Shown in pieces: positions 18,055 through 27,796 of a stretch of 64,000 bases of DNA. The position numbers were made by a program, and so were the translations under genes. The stretch is from PFJX01 sp963713085 (lineage in GTDB: Bacteria; Pseudomonadota; Gammaproteobacteria; Burkholderiales; Thiobacillaceae). Location: the NCBI GenBank assembly GCA_963713085.1, contig CAVQKQ010000016.1:186001-250000 (forward strand), written 5' to 3'. The notes beneath the pieces are model-generated. The model worked only from the letters and a program-made list of their open reading frames with translations, did no database searches and was not told the origin of the DNA. Every line of letters begins with the position of its first letter. Positions within the stretch are counted from its first letter, which is position 1.

Positions 18055-20751
18055 GTGAAGGCCACACTGAAACTCCCCAAATTGTCTCTCCCACGCGCAA
18101 TGTCAGCGCCGGCGGCGTTTGACGCGGCGCTTCGCATTCTAAACGTGGCCTTCGCGATGGCGGCGGTTGTCCTTGCGAGCGGCTGGCTCACCGCATTGAC
18201 CGCGCCACGATTGGTGGCCAAGCTACCGTCCACCCCCGTCGCCACAGAGGATAGAGGCCTGAAGATGATTGGCAGGTTGTTCGGCGTCGCTCAGGCGCGC
18301 TCCCAGGCGGTCGAAGGGCTGAAGCTGACCGGGGTTTACGCGGGCTCGGGGGGCGGGGGCTTTGCCACCTTTCGCACCAGGGCTGGTGAGGTATCGGTCT
18401 TTGCCGGAACAGAGATCGCGCCCGGCGTGAAACTCAAGCAGATAGAAAGTGATCGAGTGATCATCCTCAACACGGGTGTGCAACAGGAACTGCGCCTTCA
18501 GGATGGCGGTGGGGAGCAACCCACATCGCCTGCTCAAGCCACCGCATCCCCAGCCCTAAGCGCCGCAGCCGCATATCAGGCGGCCGCGGCGCTTAGGGCT
18601 GCCCAAAAGTCAGGACAACGATCAATGAAGCCTCGCATGAAAATCCTGTGTGCACTGCTGCTGTCCGCCGGTTTGCTAATGGGCGGTGCGGAGGCGGCAA
18701 GCAGCCAGCCCTCGGGCCGCATCACCCTGAATTTCGTCAATGCCGACATCGGCGCGGTCATCAAGGCCATGAGCGAGATGACCGGGCGAACCTTCGTGGT
18801 GGACCCGCGTGTCAAGGGTACGCTCAACATCACCTCGCCGCGTCCGGTCAGCCGAACGGTGGCCTATGACATCCTCCTGGCCACGTTGCGCATGCAGGGT
18901 TATGCCGCGGTGCAGGTGGACGGCGTGGTGCGCATCATTCCGGAGGCGGACGCCAAGTTCTATGCCGTGCCAAGCTCTGGCAAGTCCAGCCGATCGCGCG
19001 TGGGCGGCGAGATGGTGACGCGGGTATTCGCCCTCAAGCATGAGTCCGCCCTCCAGCTGCAGGCGGCGCTCCGCCCCATCATCGGCCTCAACAGCACCAT
19101 CAACGCGGAACCGGGCACGAATACCCTGCTGGTGACCGACTATGCCGACAACCTCGCCCGTCTCGAGCAGGTCATAGAGGGCTTGGACGTGCCCACCGCC
19201 GACGAGCCGGTGCTGATCCCCCTCAAGTACGCCTCGGCGCAGGACATCGCCGGCCTGGTGTCGCGTGTATTCACGCCCCTGCCGGGGCTGGGTGGCGCCA
19301 ATACCGGACTCGACACGCTCCAGGTCGCCGTGGACGAGCGTTCCAACAGCCTGATCGTGCGCGGCCGCGACCGCAACCTGATCAGCAAGGTACAGAACCT
19401 GGCAACCACCCTGGATGTGCCCACGCCAGTGGCGGGCAATGTCCATGTGATCTACCTGAAGAACGCCCAGGCGGTCGATGTCGCCAAGACCCTGCGCAAC
19501 ATCGTGACCTCTGATTCCTCGTCGCTGACCCAGACCCAACCCGCCACGGCTCAACCTGCCGCCTCCAAGGGGCAATCGGGCCAGGACAGCGGGCCGGGCA
19601 TGATCCAGGCGGACCAGTCCAGCAATGCTTTGATCATCACCGCACCGGAAGCGGTGTTCAACAACATCAAGGCCGTAGTGGAAAAATTGGATGTGCGGCG
19701 TGCCCAAGTGCTGGTCGAGGCCCTCATCGTCGAGGTGTCGGCGGACAAGGCAGCGGAGTTCGGCATCCAGTGGCTCGGCGCCGGCAGCACCAACAGCTTG
19801 GCCAAGGGCAGCAAGTTGGGCGCCATATTCGGCAACAGCAGCAGCACCACGAATATCGGCATCCTCGCGGCTAACCCGGCTGGCGCGGCGGCCGCCGCGA
19901 CCGGCCTCAATATCGGCTTGTTCAAGAGCCAGAGTCTCGGGGTTTTGGCGCGGGCCCTGCAAACGGAGGCGGGCGGCAATATCCTTTCCACGCCAACCAT
20001 CCTCACCCTGGACAACGAGGAAGCGAAGATCTCGGTGGGCTCCAACGTGCCGTTCGCGACCGGTTCCTACACGAGTACCGGGGCCTCTTCCACGAGCGTC
20101 AGTCCCTTCACGACCTATGAGCGCAAGGACGTGGGCCTGACCCTCAAGGTCAAGCCCCAGATCAGCGAGGGCGGCACGGTGCGCATGGTGATATCCCAGG
20201 AGGTGTCCCAGTTGCGCTCTGCCACCGACCCGACCCTGGCCGCCACCGACAAGCGCTCCATCGATTCCACCGTGTTGGTGGACGACGGGCAGATCATCGT
20301 CCTGGGCGGGCTGATCCAGGATCAGGTGACGGATGGTGAGGACAGCGTCCCGGTGCTGGGCAAGATACCGGTGCTGGGCCACCTGTTCCGCTACAACACC
20401 CGCAAGCATACCAAGACCAATCTGATGGTCTTCCTGCGTCCCAAGATCGTACGTACCGCGGCGGATGCCGCTGCAGTGACCAGCCCGCGTTACGACTACA
20501 TCCTCGGCCAGGAGAAGGAAGCGGTCCCGCCGCATCATGCCATGCTTCCGGATATGCCTTCTCCGATGCGCGGCCATGATTTGAGGAAGAATATGGACCA
20601 GCCGGAGACGTCCAAGGCCCCGGCCGATGCGAAGACAGGAAGCGAAGCTCCAAGCCAGGGCAAGGCCACCGCCGAGCCGAGGGCGGAGACGGCGGCTCCG
20701 AAGCAGGATAACCCCCAGGAGGAGGCCTGGTGGTCCCCCAAGAAAAAGTGA
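18055..20751 (+). CDS. gspD: Type II secretion GspC and GspD in one continuous frame
   Basis: Residues 1-190 look like GspC: one membrane span (about 27-50) and an HR domain that contacts the secretin. From residue 191 (ATG at 18625) the frame reads as a complete GspD with its own signal peptide, an N0 domain, repeated N1-N3 modules, the secretin core with VPVLGKIPVLGHLF, and a Pro/Ala-rich tail. The secretin forms the outer-membrane pore of the Gsp system. An internal signal peptide, an AGGA site nine bases before 18625, and a TGA overlapping that ATG in a neighbouring frame all suggest two separate genes originally overlapping by ATGA. A single-base change could have joined them. A true fusion protein would be unusual. 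The GTG start at 18055 is uncertain; an ATG at 18100 is an alternative. Confidence 0.82.
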   Translation: MKATLKLPKLSLPRAMSAPAAFDAALRILNVAFAMAAVVLASGWLTALTAPRLVAKLPSTPVATEDRGLKMIGRLFGVAQARSQAVEGLKLTGVYAGSGGGGFATFRTRAGEVSVFAGTEIAPGVKLKQIESDRVIILNTGVQQELRLQDGGGEQPTSPAQATASPALSAAAAYQAAAALRAAQKSGQRSMKPRMKILCALLLSAGLLMGGAEAASSQPSGRITLNFVNADIGAVIKAMSEMTGRTFVVDPRVKGTLNITSPRPVSRTVAYDILLATLRMQGYAAVQVDGVVRIIPEADAKFYAVPSSGKSSRSRVGGEMVTRVFALKHESALQLQAALRPIIGLNSTINAEPGTNTLLVTDYADNLARLEQVIEGLDVPTADEPVLIPLKYASAQDIAGLVSRVFTPLPGLGGANTGLDTLQVAVDERSNSLIVRGRDRNLISKVQNLATTLDVPTPVAGNVHVIYLKNAQAVDVAKTLRNIVTSDSSSLTQTQPATAQPAASKGQSGQDSGPGMIQADQSSNALIITAPEAVFNNIKAVVEKLDVRRAQVLVEALIVEVSADKAAEFGIQWLGAGSTNSLAKGSKLGAIFGNSSSTTNIGILAANPAGAAAAATGLNIGLFKSQSLGVLARALQTEAGGNILSTPTILTLDNEEAKISVGSNVPFATGSYTSTGASSTSVSPFTTYERKDVGLTLKVKPQISEGGTVRMVISQEVSQLRSATDPTLAATDKRSIDSTVLVDDGQIIVLGGLIQDQVTDGEDSVPVLGKIPVLGHLFRYNTRKHTKTNLMVFLRPKIVRTAADAAAVTSPRYDYILGQEKEAVPPHHAMLPDMPSPMRGHDLRKNMDQPETSKAPADAKTGSEAPSQGKATAEPRAETAAPKQDNPQEEAWWSPKKK

Positions 20752-20820
20752 TGTCGACCATGGGGAAGCGGTACCAGCCAAGCCGGGCTTGGGCCCATCC
20801 GTGACTCGGGCAACTCGAAA

Positions 20821-22287
20821 GTGAAGCGTATTCCCTATGCCTTTGCCCGCTCCTCGGGCGTCCTGGCCGCGCCCGATGCGCACGGCGGGCTTGCCGTCAC
20901 GGTGCGGCGCAACACCCGCCCCGAGGTGCTGGCCGAGTTGCGGCGGCATTACGGCCTGCCCCTGTCGGTGACGCTCCTTCCCGACGACCAGTTCGAGGCG
21001 GCCCTTTCCGCCAGTTATGCCGAGGGCGGCGATTCCGGCGGCCTGATGGACGAGTTGGGCGAGGGGACGGAGCTGACCAGCCTGATGCAGGACAGCCGCC
21101 GTATCCAGGACCTGCTGGAGTCGGAAGACGACGCCCCCATCATCAAGTTGATCAACATGGTGTTCATGCAGGCCCTGCAGGAAGGCGCCTCGGACATCCA
21201 CATCGAGCCGTTCGAGAACCGGTCCGTGGTGCGTTTCCGGGTGGACGGGGTGCTGAAGGACGTGTTCGAGCCGCCCCGGGCGCTGCACGCTGCCCTGGCG
21301 TCGCGCATCAAGGTGATGGCGGACCTGGACATCGCCGAAAGGCGTCTGCCCCAGGATGGCCGTATCGCCATCCGCCTGGGGGGCCAGCCGGTCGACGTGC
21401 GGGTGTCCACCCTGCCGACGGGTCACGGCGAGCGCGTGGTGTTGCGCCTGCTGGCCAAGGACGCCGAACGCCTGCACCTGGAGCGCCTGGGTATGGATCC
21501 CGGTTTGCTCAAGCAGGTGGACCGCCTGATCCACGAACCCCATGGCATCTTCCTGGTCACCGGCCCCACCGGCTCGGGCAAGACCACCACCCTCTACGCC
21601 GCCCTGTCCCGGCTGGACAGCACCGCCCTGAACATCATGACCGTGGAGGATCCCATCGAGTACGACCTGGACGGCATCGGCCAGACCCAGGTCAACGCCC
21701 GGGTGGACATGAGCTTCGCCCGGGCCCTGCGCGCCATCCTGCGCCAGGACCCCGACGTGATCCTGGTGGGCGAGATCCGCGACCTGGAGACCGCCCAGAT
21801 CGCCGTGCAGGCCAGCCTGACCGGCCATCTGGTGATCGCCACCCTGCACACCAACGACGCGGCCAGTGCTGTCACCCGGCTCATGGACATGGGCATCGAA
21901 CCCTTCCTCCTGGGCTCCAGCCTGATCGGTGTCCTGGCCCAGCGTCTGGTGCGCAAGCTGTGTCCCCAATGCAAGAAAGGCTACAAGCCCACCGCCAAGG
22001 AATGGGCCACGCTGAGCGCCACCAAGCCCCCGGCCAAGGTGTATCGCGCCCAGGGCTGCGACCAGTGCAACCAGACCGGCTATCGGGGCCGCACCGGACT
22101 GTATGAGTTGATGAACGTGGACGAGCCGCTGCGCCGCCTGATCCACGACGGCGCCGGCGAGCATGACATTCGCAAGTATGCCGAGGAGCAGGGCATGGGC
22201 TTGTTGCGCGAGGACGGCTTGCGCTGGATCCGCGCCGGCGAAACCTCCATCGAGGAGATTCTGAGGGTCACCCGGGAGGCGGCATGA
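20821..22287 (+). CDS. gspE: Type II secretion ATPase GspE
   Basis: This cytoplasmic hexameric ATPase drives pseudopilus assembly. It is 488 residues with an N-terminal domain, Walker A GPTGSGKTTT at about residues 248-257, an aspartate box, and a Walker B region ILVGEIRD. A four-cysteine zinc site (CPQC near 381 and CDQC about 36 residues later) is typical of GspE. The start is GTG. A 69-base gap separates it from gspD, and its stop overlaps gspF by four bases, so translation is coupled. Confidence 0.95.
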   Translation: MKRIPYAFARSSGVLAAPDAHGGLAVTVRRNTRPEVLAELRRHYGLPLSVTLLPDDQFEAALSASYAEGGDSGGLMDELGEGTELTSLMQDSRRIQDLLESEDDAPIIKLINMVFMQALQEGASDIHIEPFENRSVVRFRVDGVLKDVFEPPRALHAALASRIKVMADLDIAERRLPQDGRIAIRLGGQPVDVRVSTLPTGHGERVVLRLLAKDAERLHLERLGMDPGLLKQVDRLIHEPHGIFLVTGPTGSGKTTTLYAALSRLDSTALNIMTVEDPIEYDLDGIGQTQVNARVDMSFARALRAILRQDPDVILVGEIRDLETAQIAVQASLTGHLVIATLHTNDAASAVTRLMDMGIEPFLLGSSLIGVLAQRLVRKLCPQCKKGYKPTAKEWATLSATKPPAKVYRAQGCDQCNQTGYRGRTGLYELMNVDEPLRRLIHDGAGEHDIRKYAEEQGMGLLREDGLRWIRAGETSIEEILRVTREAA

Positions 22288-23486
22288 CGGCTTGGCGCTA
22301 TGTGGCGGTGGATGCCCAGGGCACGCGCCATCGCGGCGAATTGGAGGCGGACCATCCCCGCGCGGTGCGCGCCCGCCTGCGTGAGCAGGGCCTGCTCACC
22401 GAGGAGGTGACCCCCCGGGATGCACCTGGCGTGGGCGCTGTCGGCGACCGGCGCGTGCCGGCCCTGGCCCTGGCCCTGTTTTCGCGCCAATTCGCCACCC
22501 TGGCCGCCGCCGGCCTGAGCGTCGAGCGGGCCCTGGCGGCCCTGCTGGACCAACAGGAAGTGGAACGCCTGCGGATGGTGCTGGGCAGCGTGCACCAGGA
22601 CGTCCTGGCCGGCCATGGCCTGGGACAGACCCTGGCGCGTCATCCCCGGGCCTTTCCCCGCTTTTATGCGGCCATCGTCCAGGCGGCGGAGGAGGCCGGC
22701 GCCCTGCCCCAGGTGATGGAACGCCTCGCCGGCTATCTGGAGCGGGGCCAGGCCTTGCGCCAGAAGGTGGGCGTGGCCCTCATCTACCCGGCCATCGTCA
22801 CACTGGTGGCCTTCCTGGTGGTGGGCGTGCTGCTGACCTATGTGGTGCCCCAGGTGGTGGCGGTGTTCGCCCAGTCCCACCAGACCCTTCCCTTCCTGAC
22901 CCGCGCGCTGATCTTTGTTTCCGACCTGGCCCGCTCGACCTGGTGGATCGGCCTGCTCCTGGTCCTGGGGGGCGGATTCGTGGCCCGCCACCTGTTGAGC
23001 ATCCCCGCGGTCCGCCTGCGCTGGCACCGGTTCCTGCTGCGCCTGCCCGTCATCGGCCGGCTGCGCAGCGGCCTGTCCAGCGCCCGTTTCGCCAATACGT
23101 TGGCGGTACTGGTGGGCAGCGGCGTGCCCATCGTCAATGCCCTGGGCTATGCCGGCGCGGCCCTGGACGACGAGGTGTTCCGCGCGGCCACGGCCGAGGC
23201 GGCGGCCCGGGTGCGGGAAGGGCAAAGCATCAGCCGCGCGCTCAAGCAGACCGGCGTGTTCCCGGGCATGCTGCTGCATTTGGTGTCCAGCGGCGAGGCC
23301 AGCGGCGAACTGGCCCGGGTGCTGGAACAGGCCGCGCGCCAGCAGGAACTGACGGTGGAGACCCGTCTCTCGGCCCTCACCGCACTGCTGGAACCCTTGT
23401 TGATCCTGGTGATGGGCGGGGTGGTGATGGTCATCGTGCTGGCCACCCTGGAGCCCATCATCGACATGAACCGTTTAATTCATTGA
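22284..23486 (+). CDS. gspF: Type II secretion inner-membrane platform protein GspF
   Basis: A 400-residue polytopic protein that anchors the GspE motor to the inner membrane. It opens with the soluble MTAWRYVAVDAQG start typical of the family and has two repeated GspF/PilC domains. Hydrophobic spans lie near residues 170-195, 215-235 and 370-395. The ATG at 22284 overlaps the gspE stop, and gspG follows after eight bases. Confidence 0.95.
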   Translation: MTAWRYVAVDAQGTRHRGELEADHPRAVRARLREQGLLTEEVTPRDAPGVGAVGDRRVPALALALFSRQFATLAAAGLSVERALAALLDQQEVERLRMVLGSVHQDVLAGHGLGQTLARHPRAFPRFYAAIVQAAEEAGALPQVMERLAGYLERGQALRQKVGVALIYPAIVTLVAFLVVGVLLTYVVPQVVAVFAQSHQTLPFLTRALIFVSDLARSTWWIGLLLVLGGGFVARHLLSIPAVRLRWHRFLLRLPVIGRLRSGLSSARFANTLAVLVGSGVPIVNALGYAGAALDDEVFRAATAEAAARVREGQSISRALKQTGVFPGMLLHLVSSGEASGELARVLEQAARQQELTVETRLSALTALLEPLLILVMGGVVMVIVLATLEPIIDMNRLIH

Positions 23487-23494
23487 GGTACGAC

Positions 23495-23914
23495 ATGAGA
23501 AACAAAGGCTTCACCCTCATCGAACTCATGGTGGTCCTGGTCATCCTGGGCGTGCTGGCGGCGATCATCGCGCCGAAGATCATGGACCGGCCGGACGAGG
23601 CCCGGATCGTCGCGGCCAAGCAGGATATCGCCAGCCTGGTCCAGGCCCTCAAGCTCTACCGCCTGGACAACATCCGCTATCCCAGCACCGAACAAGGCCT
23701 CCAGGCCCTGGTGGCCAAGCCGACCATCGAGCCGATCCCCAACAACTGGAAGGCCGGCGGCTACGTGGAGCGCCTGCCAAAAGATCCCTGGGGCAATCCC
23801 TACGTGTATCTCAATCCCGGCCGGCACGGCGAGATCGACGTCTTCAGCCTGGGGGCCGACGGCCAGAACGGCGGCGAAGGCAAGGACGCGGACATCGGCA
23901 ACTGGATGCTTTGA
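23495..23914 (+). CDS. gspG: Major pseudopilin GspG
   Basis: A 139-residue major pseudopilin. The prepilin motif KG-FTLIE with Glu at +5 is followed by a hydrophobic helix (VVLVILGVLAAIIAP). The C-terminal part has the GspG-specific DPWGNPY and DVFSLGADG calcium-site motifs. The start at 23495 follows a TTGAGG ribosome site. GspG is cleaved by a prepilin peptidase, which is not in this window. Confidence 0.97.
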   Translation: MRNKGFTLIELMVVLVILGVLAAIIAPKIMDRPDEARIVAAKQDIASLVQALKLYRLDNIRYPSTEQGLQALVAKPTIEPIPNNWKAGGYVERLPKDPWGNPYVYLNPGRHGEIDVFSLGADGQNGGEGKDADIGNWML

Positions 23915-23935
23915 GGCCAGTCCAGCCGGGGTGAC

Positions 23936-24505
23936 GTGAACCAGCGAGCCATGAGGCCATCCGCCCAACCGAATCCGACGCGGGACGCGACGGCTTCCAC
24001 CGCGTTCTCGGCGTGGCGCGTCCGGCCGGGCGGCTTCACCCTGCTGGAGCTACTGGTGGTGCTGGTGATCATCTCCATCGGCATCTCCACCGTGGTCATC
24101 GCCCTGCGGCCCGATCCCCGCGGCGTGGTGCGCGAGGAGGGCGACCGCCTGGCGCTGCTCCTGGGGATGGCCAGCGAGGAATCCGCCGGCGGCGGCGTGA
24201 CCCTGGCTTGGGTCGGACGGGAGGACGGCTATGAATTCGAGTCGCGGGAGATCACCGACCTGGGACCGGACTGGATGGTGCTCCGGGGCGACGATCTGTT
24301 GCATCCGCGCCAATTGCCCAACGGCATCTACATTCGCGGCATCCGGGTGGATGGCAAGGCCTTGGCGCTCGGCCAGCGGGTGACCCTGGGCGACCGGGGT
24401 GCCCACGACCTGGCGGTGGAGATCGCCATGGGCGATACCCGAGCCCGGATAACCGGCACGGATGGCCAATTCCAGTCCGCCCTGGATTCCGGAGACGGTA
24501 CGTGA
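23936..24505 (+). CDS. gspH: Minor pseudopilin GspH
   Basis: A 189-residue pseudopilin with an unusually long leader (about 33 residues before the G-FTLLE cleavage site) if the GTG at 23936 is used. An ATG at 23951 shortens it by five. After the hydrophobic helix comes a beta-rich domain as in GspH/FimT proteins. It lies between gspG and gspI, with a GTGA overlap into gspI. Confidence 0.85.
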   Translation: MNQRAMRPSAQPNPTRDATASTAFSAWRVRPGGFTLLELLVVLVIISIGISTVVIALRPDPRGVVREEGDRLALLLGMASEESAGGGVTLAWVGREDGYEFESREITDLGPDWMVLRGDDLLHPRQLPNGIYIRGIRVDGKALALGQRVTLGDRGAHDLAVEIAMGDTRARITGTDGQFQSALDSGDGT

Positions 24506-24897
24506 AGCGGCGGCGCAACGGCGGTCGCGCCTTTCCGGCACGGGGTTTCAGCCTGCTGGAGATGCTGGTCGCCCTGGCCATCGTCTCCATCGGCCTGATC
24601 GCGGCCTTGCGCGCCACCGGCGTGGGCACCGAAGGGGTGGGGGAATACCGCAACCGAATGCTGGCCCTGTGGCTGGCCCAGAACATCTTGGCGGAACGCA
24701 CCGCCCGGCAGGATTGGCCGACTCCGGGACTTGTCACCAGCGAGGAGACGTTCGCCAACCACCGCTTCGTGGTGCGCCAGGAGGTCAAGTCGACGCCCAA
24801 CCCCAGTTTCAGACGCCTGGATGTCTCGATCGCGGCCCGGGAGGAACCGGCACGGACCCTGCAGCGCAGCGTGGCGTTTCTGATCCTGCTGCGATGA
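24502..24897 (+). CDS. gspI: Minor pseudopilin GspI
   Basis: A 131-residue minor pseudopilin of the pseudopilus tip complex (GspI-J-K). The cleavage motif ARG-FSLLEMLVALA and its hydrophobic helix are clear. The GTG start overlaps the gspH stop, and the stop overlaps the gspJ start. The length is normal for GspI. Confidence 0.93.
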   Translation: MKRRRNGGRAFPARGFSLLEMLVALAIVSIGLIAALRATGVGTEGVGEYRNRMLALWLAQNILAERTARQDWPTPGLVTSEETFANHRFVVRQEVKSTPNPSFRRLDVSIAAREEPARTLQRSVAFLILLR

Positions 24898-25463
24898 GAT
24901 CGGCCCGTGGATTCACGCTCATGGAGGTGCTCGTGGCCCTGGTGTTGTTGACCCTGTTCACCCTGATCACCTACCGCGCCCTGGATGCCGTGCTCCAGGC
25001 CCAGCGGCAGGTCAGCGCCGAAATGGAGCGCTGGCGGGTCATGGCCGCCGCCTTCGCGAGGGTGGAATCCGATCTGGCCAATGCGATCATCCGTCTGGAT
25101 GTTCGCCACCTGAGCGACAGCGCGTTCCAAACCCGGACGGAATCGGATGGCGCCATGCAGTTCGACCTGGTGCGCCTGTTGCCGGAGGATGCGGAAGAAG
25201 GCCTGCAACACGTGGGCTATCGTTGCGCAAACAAGAAGCTGACGCGGCTGGTTTGGCCGCAGGTGGCCGATACCACGCAGGCCGCGAAGGAATACGGGCT
25301 GCTGCAGGGGTTGCGCTCCTGCGCGTTCAAGTACCTGAATAAGGAGGGGCAATGGCTGCCCGCGTGGCTGCCTCGGGTCACGCAGCCCCTGCCCCGCGCC
25401 GTGGAACTCGATCTCGTCGAGGGCGATGGCACCGAGTTGCGCCGCGTGTGGCGCGTGCAGTGA
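24894..25463 (+). CDS. gspJ: Minor pseudopilin GspJ
   Basis: A 189-residue pseudopilin with a short leader and the RG-FTLMEVLVAL cleavage motif. It has the YRALDAVLQAQ segment after the helix that is common in GspJ. Part of the tip complex with GspI and GspK. The ATG at 24894 overlaps the gspI stop by four bases. Confidence 0.93.
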   Translation: MRSARGFTLMEVLVALVLLTLFTLITYRALDAVLQAQRQVSAEMERWRVMAAAFARVESDLANAIIRLDVRHLSDSAFQTRTESDGAMQFDLVRLLPEDAEEGLQHVGYRCANKKLTRLVWPQVADTTQAAKEYGLLQGLRSCAFKYLNKEGQWLPAWLPRVTQPLPRAVELDLVEGDGTELRRVWRVQ

Positions 25464-25485
25464 GCCGGCGATCGGGAACCGTGAG

Positions 25486-26448
25486 ATGAAACGCCTCCCC
25501 ACCGGCCCCGCCCCGCGCTTCGCGATGCCCGCCACGGCTCGCGGACAGGGTGGCGCGGCCGTGCTGGTAGCCATGCTGGTGGTGGCCATGGCCGCCCTGG
25601 CAGCCAGCAGCTTCCTGTTCCGCTCCCAGGTGGAATGGCGCCGGATGGACAATCTCACCCGCGTGGATCAGGCCCACTGGGTCCTGCGCGCCACCGAACG
25701 ATGGGGTGCCGCGGTACTCCTGGACGATGCGCGCCGCAGCAGCGTGGACTATCTGGGCGAGGCCTGGGCCACCCAGCTCCCCCCCGTGGAGGCGGAAGGC
25801 TACCGGGTCTCGGGCAGGATGGAGGATCAGGACGGCCGTTTCAATATCAACAACCTGGTGGCCAATGGCGGGATCGACGCCCGCCAGTCGGTGATCTTCG
25901 CGCGTCTGCTGCGCTACCTGAATTTGCCGGAAGGCCTGGCGGCGACGGCGGGCGACTGGATGGACCAGGATGACACGCTGGTTAACCCCGACGGCGCGGA
26001 GTCGGCCTATTATGCCGGCCTCTCCCCCGCCTACCCGGCCGCCAACCGTCCGCTGATCACCTTGAACGAACTGCTGCGCGTGAAGGGATACGACCGCAAG
26101 GTCCTGGAGGTGCTGCGCCCCTTCGTGACCGTCCTGCCGACCCGGACCGTCGTCAACGTCAACACGGCGCGGCCCGAGGTGATCGCCGCCCTGGTGGAGG
26201 GCATGTCCCTGACGGAGGCCTACGCGCTGGTGGCCAAGCGGGAGCGTACTTATTATCGCAATGTCCAGGATTTCCAGCAGGCCCTGCCAAGCGGTCTGGT
26301 TGCCCCGGACGACATGATTTCCGTATCGAGCCGGTATTTCCTGGTTCGGGCCCGTATACGCCACGAACACCTATCCATCGGCAGCCAGGCCCTGTTCAAT
26401 CGGGATGGCGCGACCCCCCCAACCCTTGTGTGGAGAGCCGAGCTTTGA
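25486..26448 (+). CDS. gspK: Tip pseudopilin GspK
   Basis: A 320-residue large minor pseudopilin that caps the pseudopilus. The N-terminus has a long basic leader and a GG-AAVLVAMLVVAMAA helix without the +5 glutamate, as expected for GspK. The helical insert with DGRFNINNL and the NVNTA motif are both GspK hallmarks. The gap to gspJ is 22 bases. After it, 136 bases without a gene separate it from gspL. Confidence 0.93.
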   Translation: MKRLPTGPAPRFAMPATARGQGGAAVLVAMLVVAMAALAASSFLFRSQVEWRRMDNLTRVDQAHWVLRATERWGAAVLLDDARRSSVDYLGEAWATQLPPVEAEGYRVSGRMEDQDGRFNINNLVANGGIDARQSVIFARLLRYLNLPEGLAATAGDWMDQDDTLVNPDGAESAYYAGLSPAYPAANRPLITLNELLRVKGYDRKVLEVLRPFVTVLPTRTVVNVNTARPEVIAALVEGMSLTEAYALVAKRERTYYRNVQDFQQALPSGLVAPDDMISVSSRYFLVRARIRHEHLSIGSQALFNRDGATPPTLVWRAEL

Positions 26449-26584
26449 CCACGGATCCCTCAATCGATCGCTTTATCGCTTTGGAGCGGCCCATGGATAA
26501 TGCACCCTGTGACTTCGATGGCGGGCGTCCCCCGGGGTATTCCGCCAAACGTGCGATCGTGCGCATCAAACCGAGGAATCAAGG

Positions 26585-27796
26585 ATGAGCGAACTCCGCC
26601 TTTATCTGCGCCGTGACTCCCTTCTGGAGGGAACGGACTGCGCCTGGGCCATGCTGGATGATGCCGGCCAGATGCGCGGCAGCGGCACCCGCCTCGAGGA
26701 CCTGCCCCGGGCGCGGCACTGCCGCCTGGTCCTGGCCGGCGATCTGGTGCTCACCGTCAATACCCCCTTGCCGGATCTGCCCGAACGCCGTCTGGCCCCC
26801 CTGCTCCCCGCGGCGGCCGAAGCGGCCACCCTGGTCGAGGCGGACACCATCCATGTCGTGCTCATGGAGCGCGGCGCGGATGGCCAGGCGACCCTGGCGG
26901 TCCTGGAAGACGCCTGGCTGAGGCGGGTGCTGGACAAGCTGGCGGGACTCGGCCTGTACCCCGATGGCGCGCTGCCCGAATACCTGCTGCTGCCCTGGAA
27001 CGAAGGAGATTGGTCGGTCGGTTGGCGCGGTGGCGAGACCGTGGCGCGGTTCGGCAAGTGGGAGGGGATGTCCCTGGACGACGGGGAGCCGCCGGTCGGC
27101 CTGGTCCTGGCGCTCGCCCAGCGGGGACACCCGACTGCGATCAGGGTCTATCAGGGGGCCAATATGGGGGTCCCCGACTGGGACCGCTGGCGCGAATCCC
27201 TGGACACAGCGGTGGAAACGGCCGGACCCTGGGATTGGCGTACCGCCCCCTGGCCGGATCTGCCCGACCTGCTGCAGGGCAAGCACTCGCCCGGACGCAG
27301 CCGGATGGATTGGACCCGTCTGATCCGCCCCCTGGCCTGGGGGGCGCTGCTGCTGGTGGGCATCCAGCTGGCCGGCACCCTTCTGGATTGGGGCCTGCTG
27401 TCGGGAGAGAACGCCAACATCCGCCAGGAGATGCGCGTGCTGGCGGAACGCGCCCTGCCCGCCCACGCCGCGGTGGTGGATCCGCCCTGGCAGGTGACGG
27501 AGCAGCTCCAAACCCTGCGCTCGGCCGCCGGCAATCCTTCCCCCGATGCCCTGGTGCCCCAGTTGGGGCGGCTCGCCCAGGTCTGGCCAGCCTTCGGTGG
27601 TCCCAAGATCAAGACCCTGACCTACGAGGCCGGCGCGCTCACCGTGTCCCTGGCGGAGGTCAATGCGGCTGCGCTGGCTCAAATGAAGGCGGCCGCCACC
27701 GCCCTGGGTCTGGAGATCGCCACCCAGGATGATCCGGACAAGGGTGTCCGCCTCAGCGTCAGGTCCGCGGGAAAGGAGCAGCGCAATGTTCAATGA
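26585..27796 (+). CDS. gspL: Type II secretion protein GspL
   Basis: A 403-residue inner-membrane protein that couples the GspE ATPase to the periplasmic assembly. It has a large cytoplasmic actin-like domain (residues 1 to about 240), one membrane span near 250-270 (LAWGALLLVGIQLAG), and a small periplasmic ferredoxin-like domain. The ATG at 26585 follows GAGGAATCAAGG. Its end overlaps gspM by 11 bases. Confidence 0.9.
   Translation: MSELRLYLRRDSLLEGTDCAWAMLDDAGQMRGSGTRLEDLPRARHCRLVLAGDLVLTVNTPLPDLPERRLAPLLPAAAEAATLVEADTIHVVLMERGADGQATLAVLEDAWLRRVLDKLAGLGLYPDGALPEYLLLPWNEGDWSVGWRGGETVARFGKWEGMSLDDGEPPVGLVLALAQRGHPTAIRVYQGANMGVPDWDRWRESLDTAVETAGPWDWRTAPWPDLPDLLQGKHSPGRSRMDWTRLIRPLAWGALLLVGIQLAGTLLDWGLLSGENANIRQEMRVLAERALPAHAAVVDPPWQVTEQLQTLRSAAGNPSPDALVPQLGRLAQVWPAFGGPKIKTLTYEAGALTVSLAEVNAAALAQMKAAATALGLEIATQDDPDKGVRLSVRSAGKEQRNVQ

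Noticed and set aside
18676..22164. A 1162-residue open frame on the minus strand
   Set aside because: It lies wholly opposite gspD and gspE, has low-complexity His/Gly/Gln-rich composition and no domain. It is a shadow caused by high GC.
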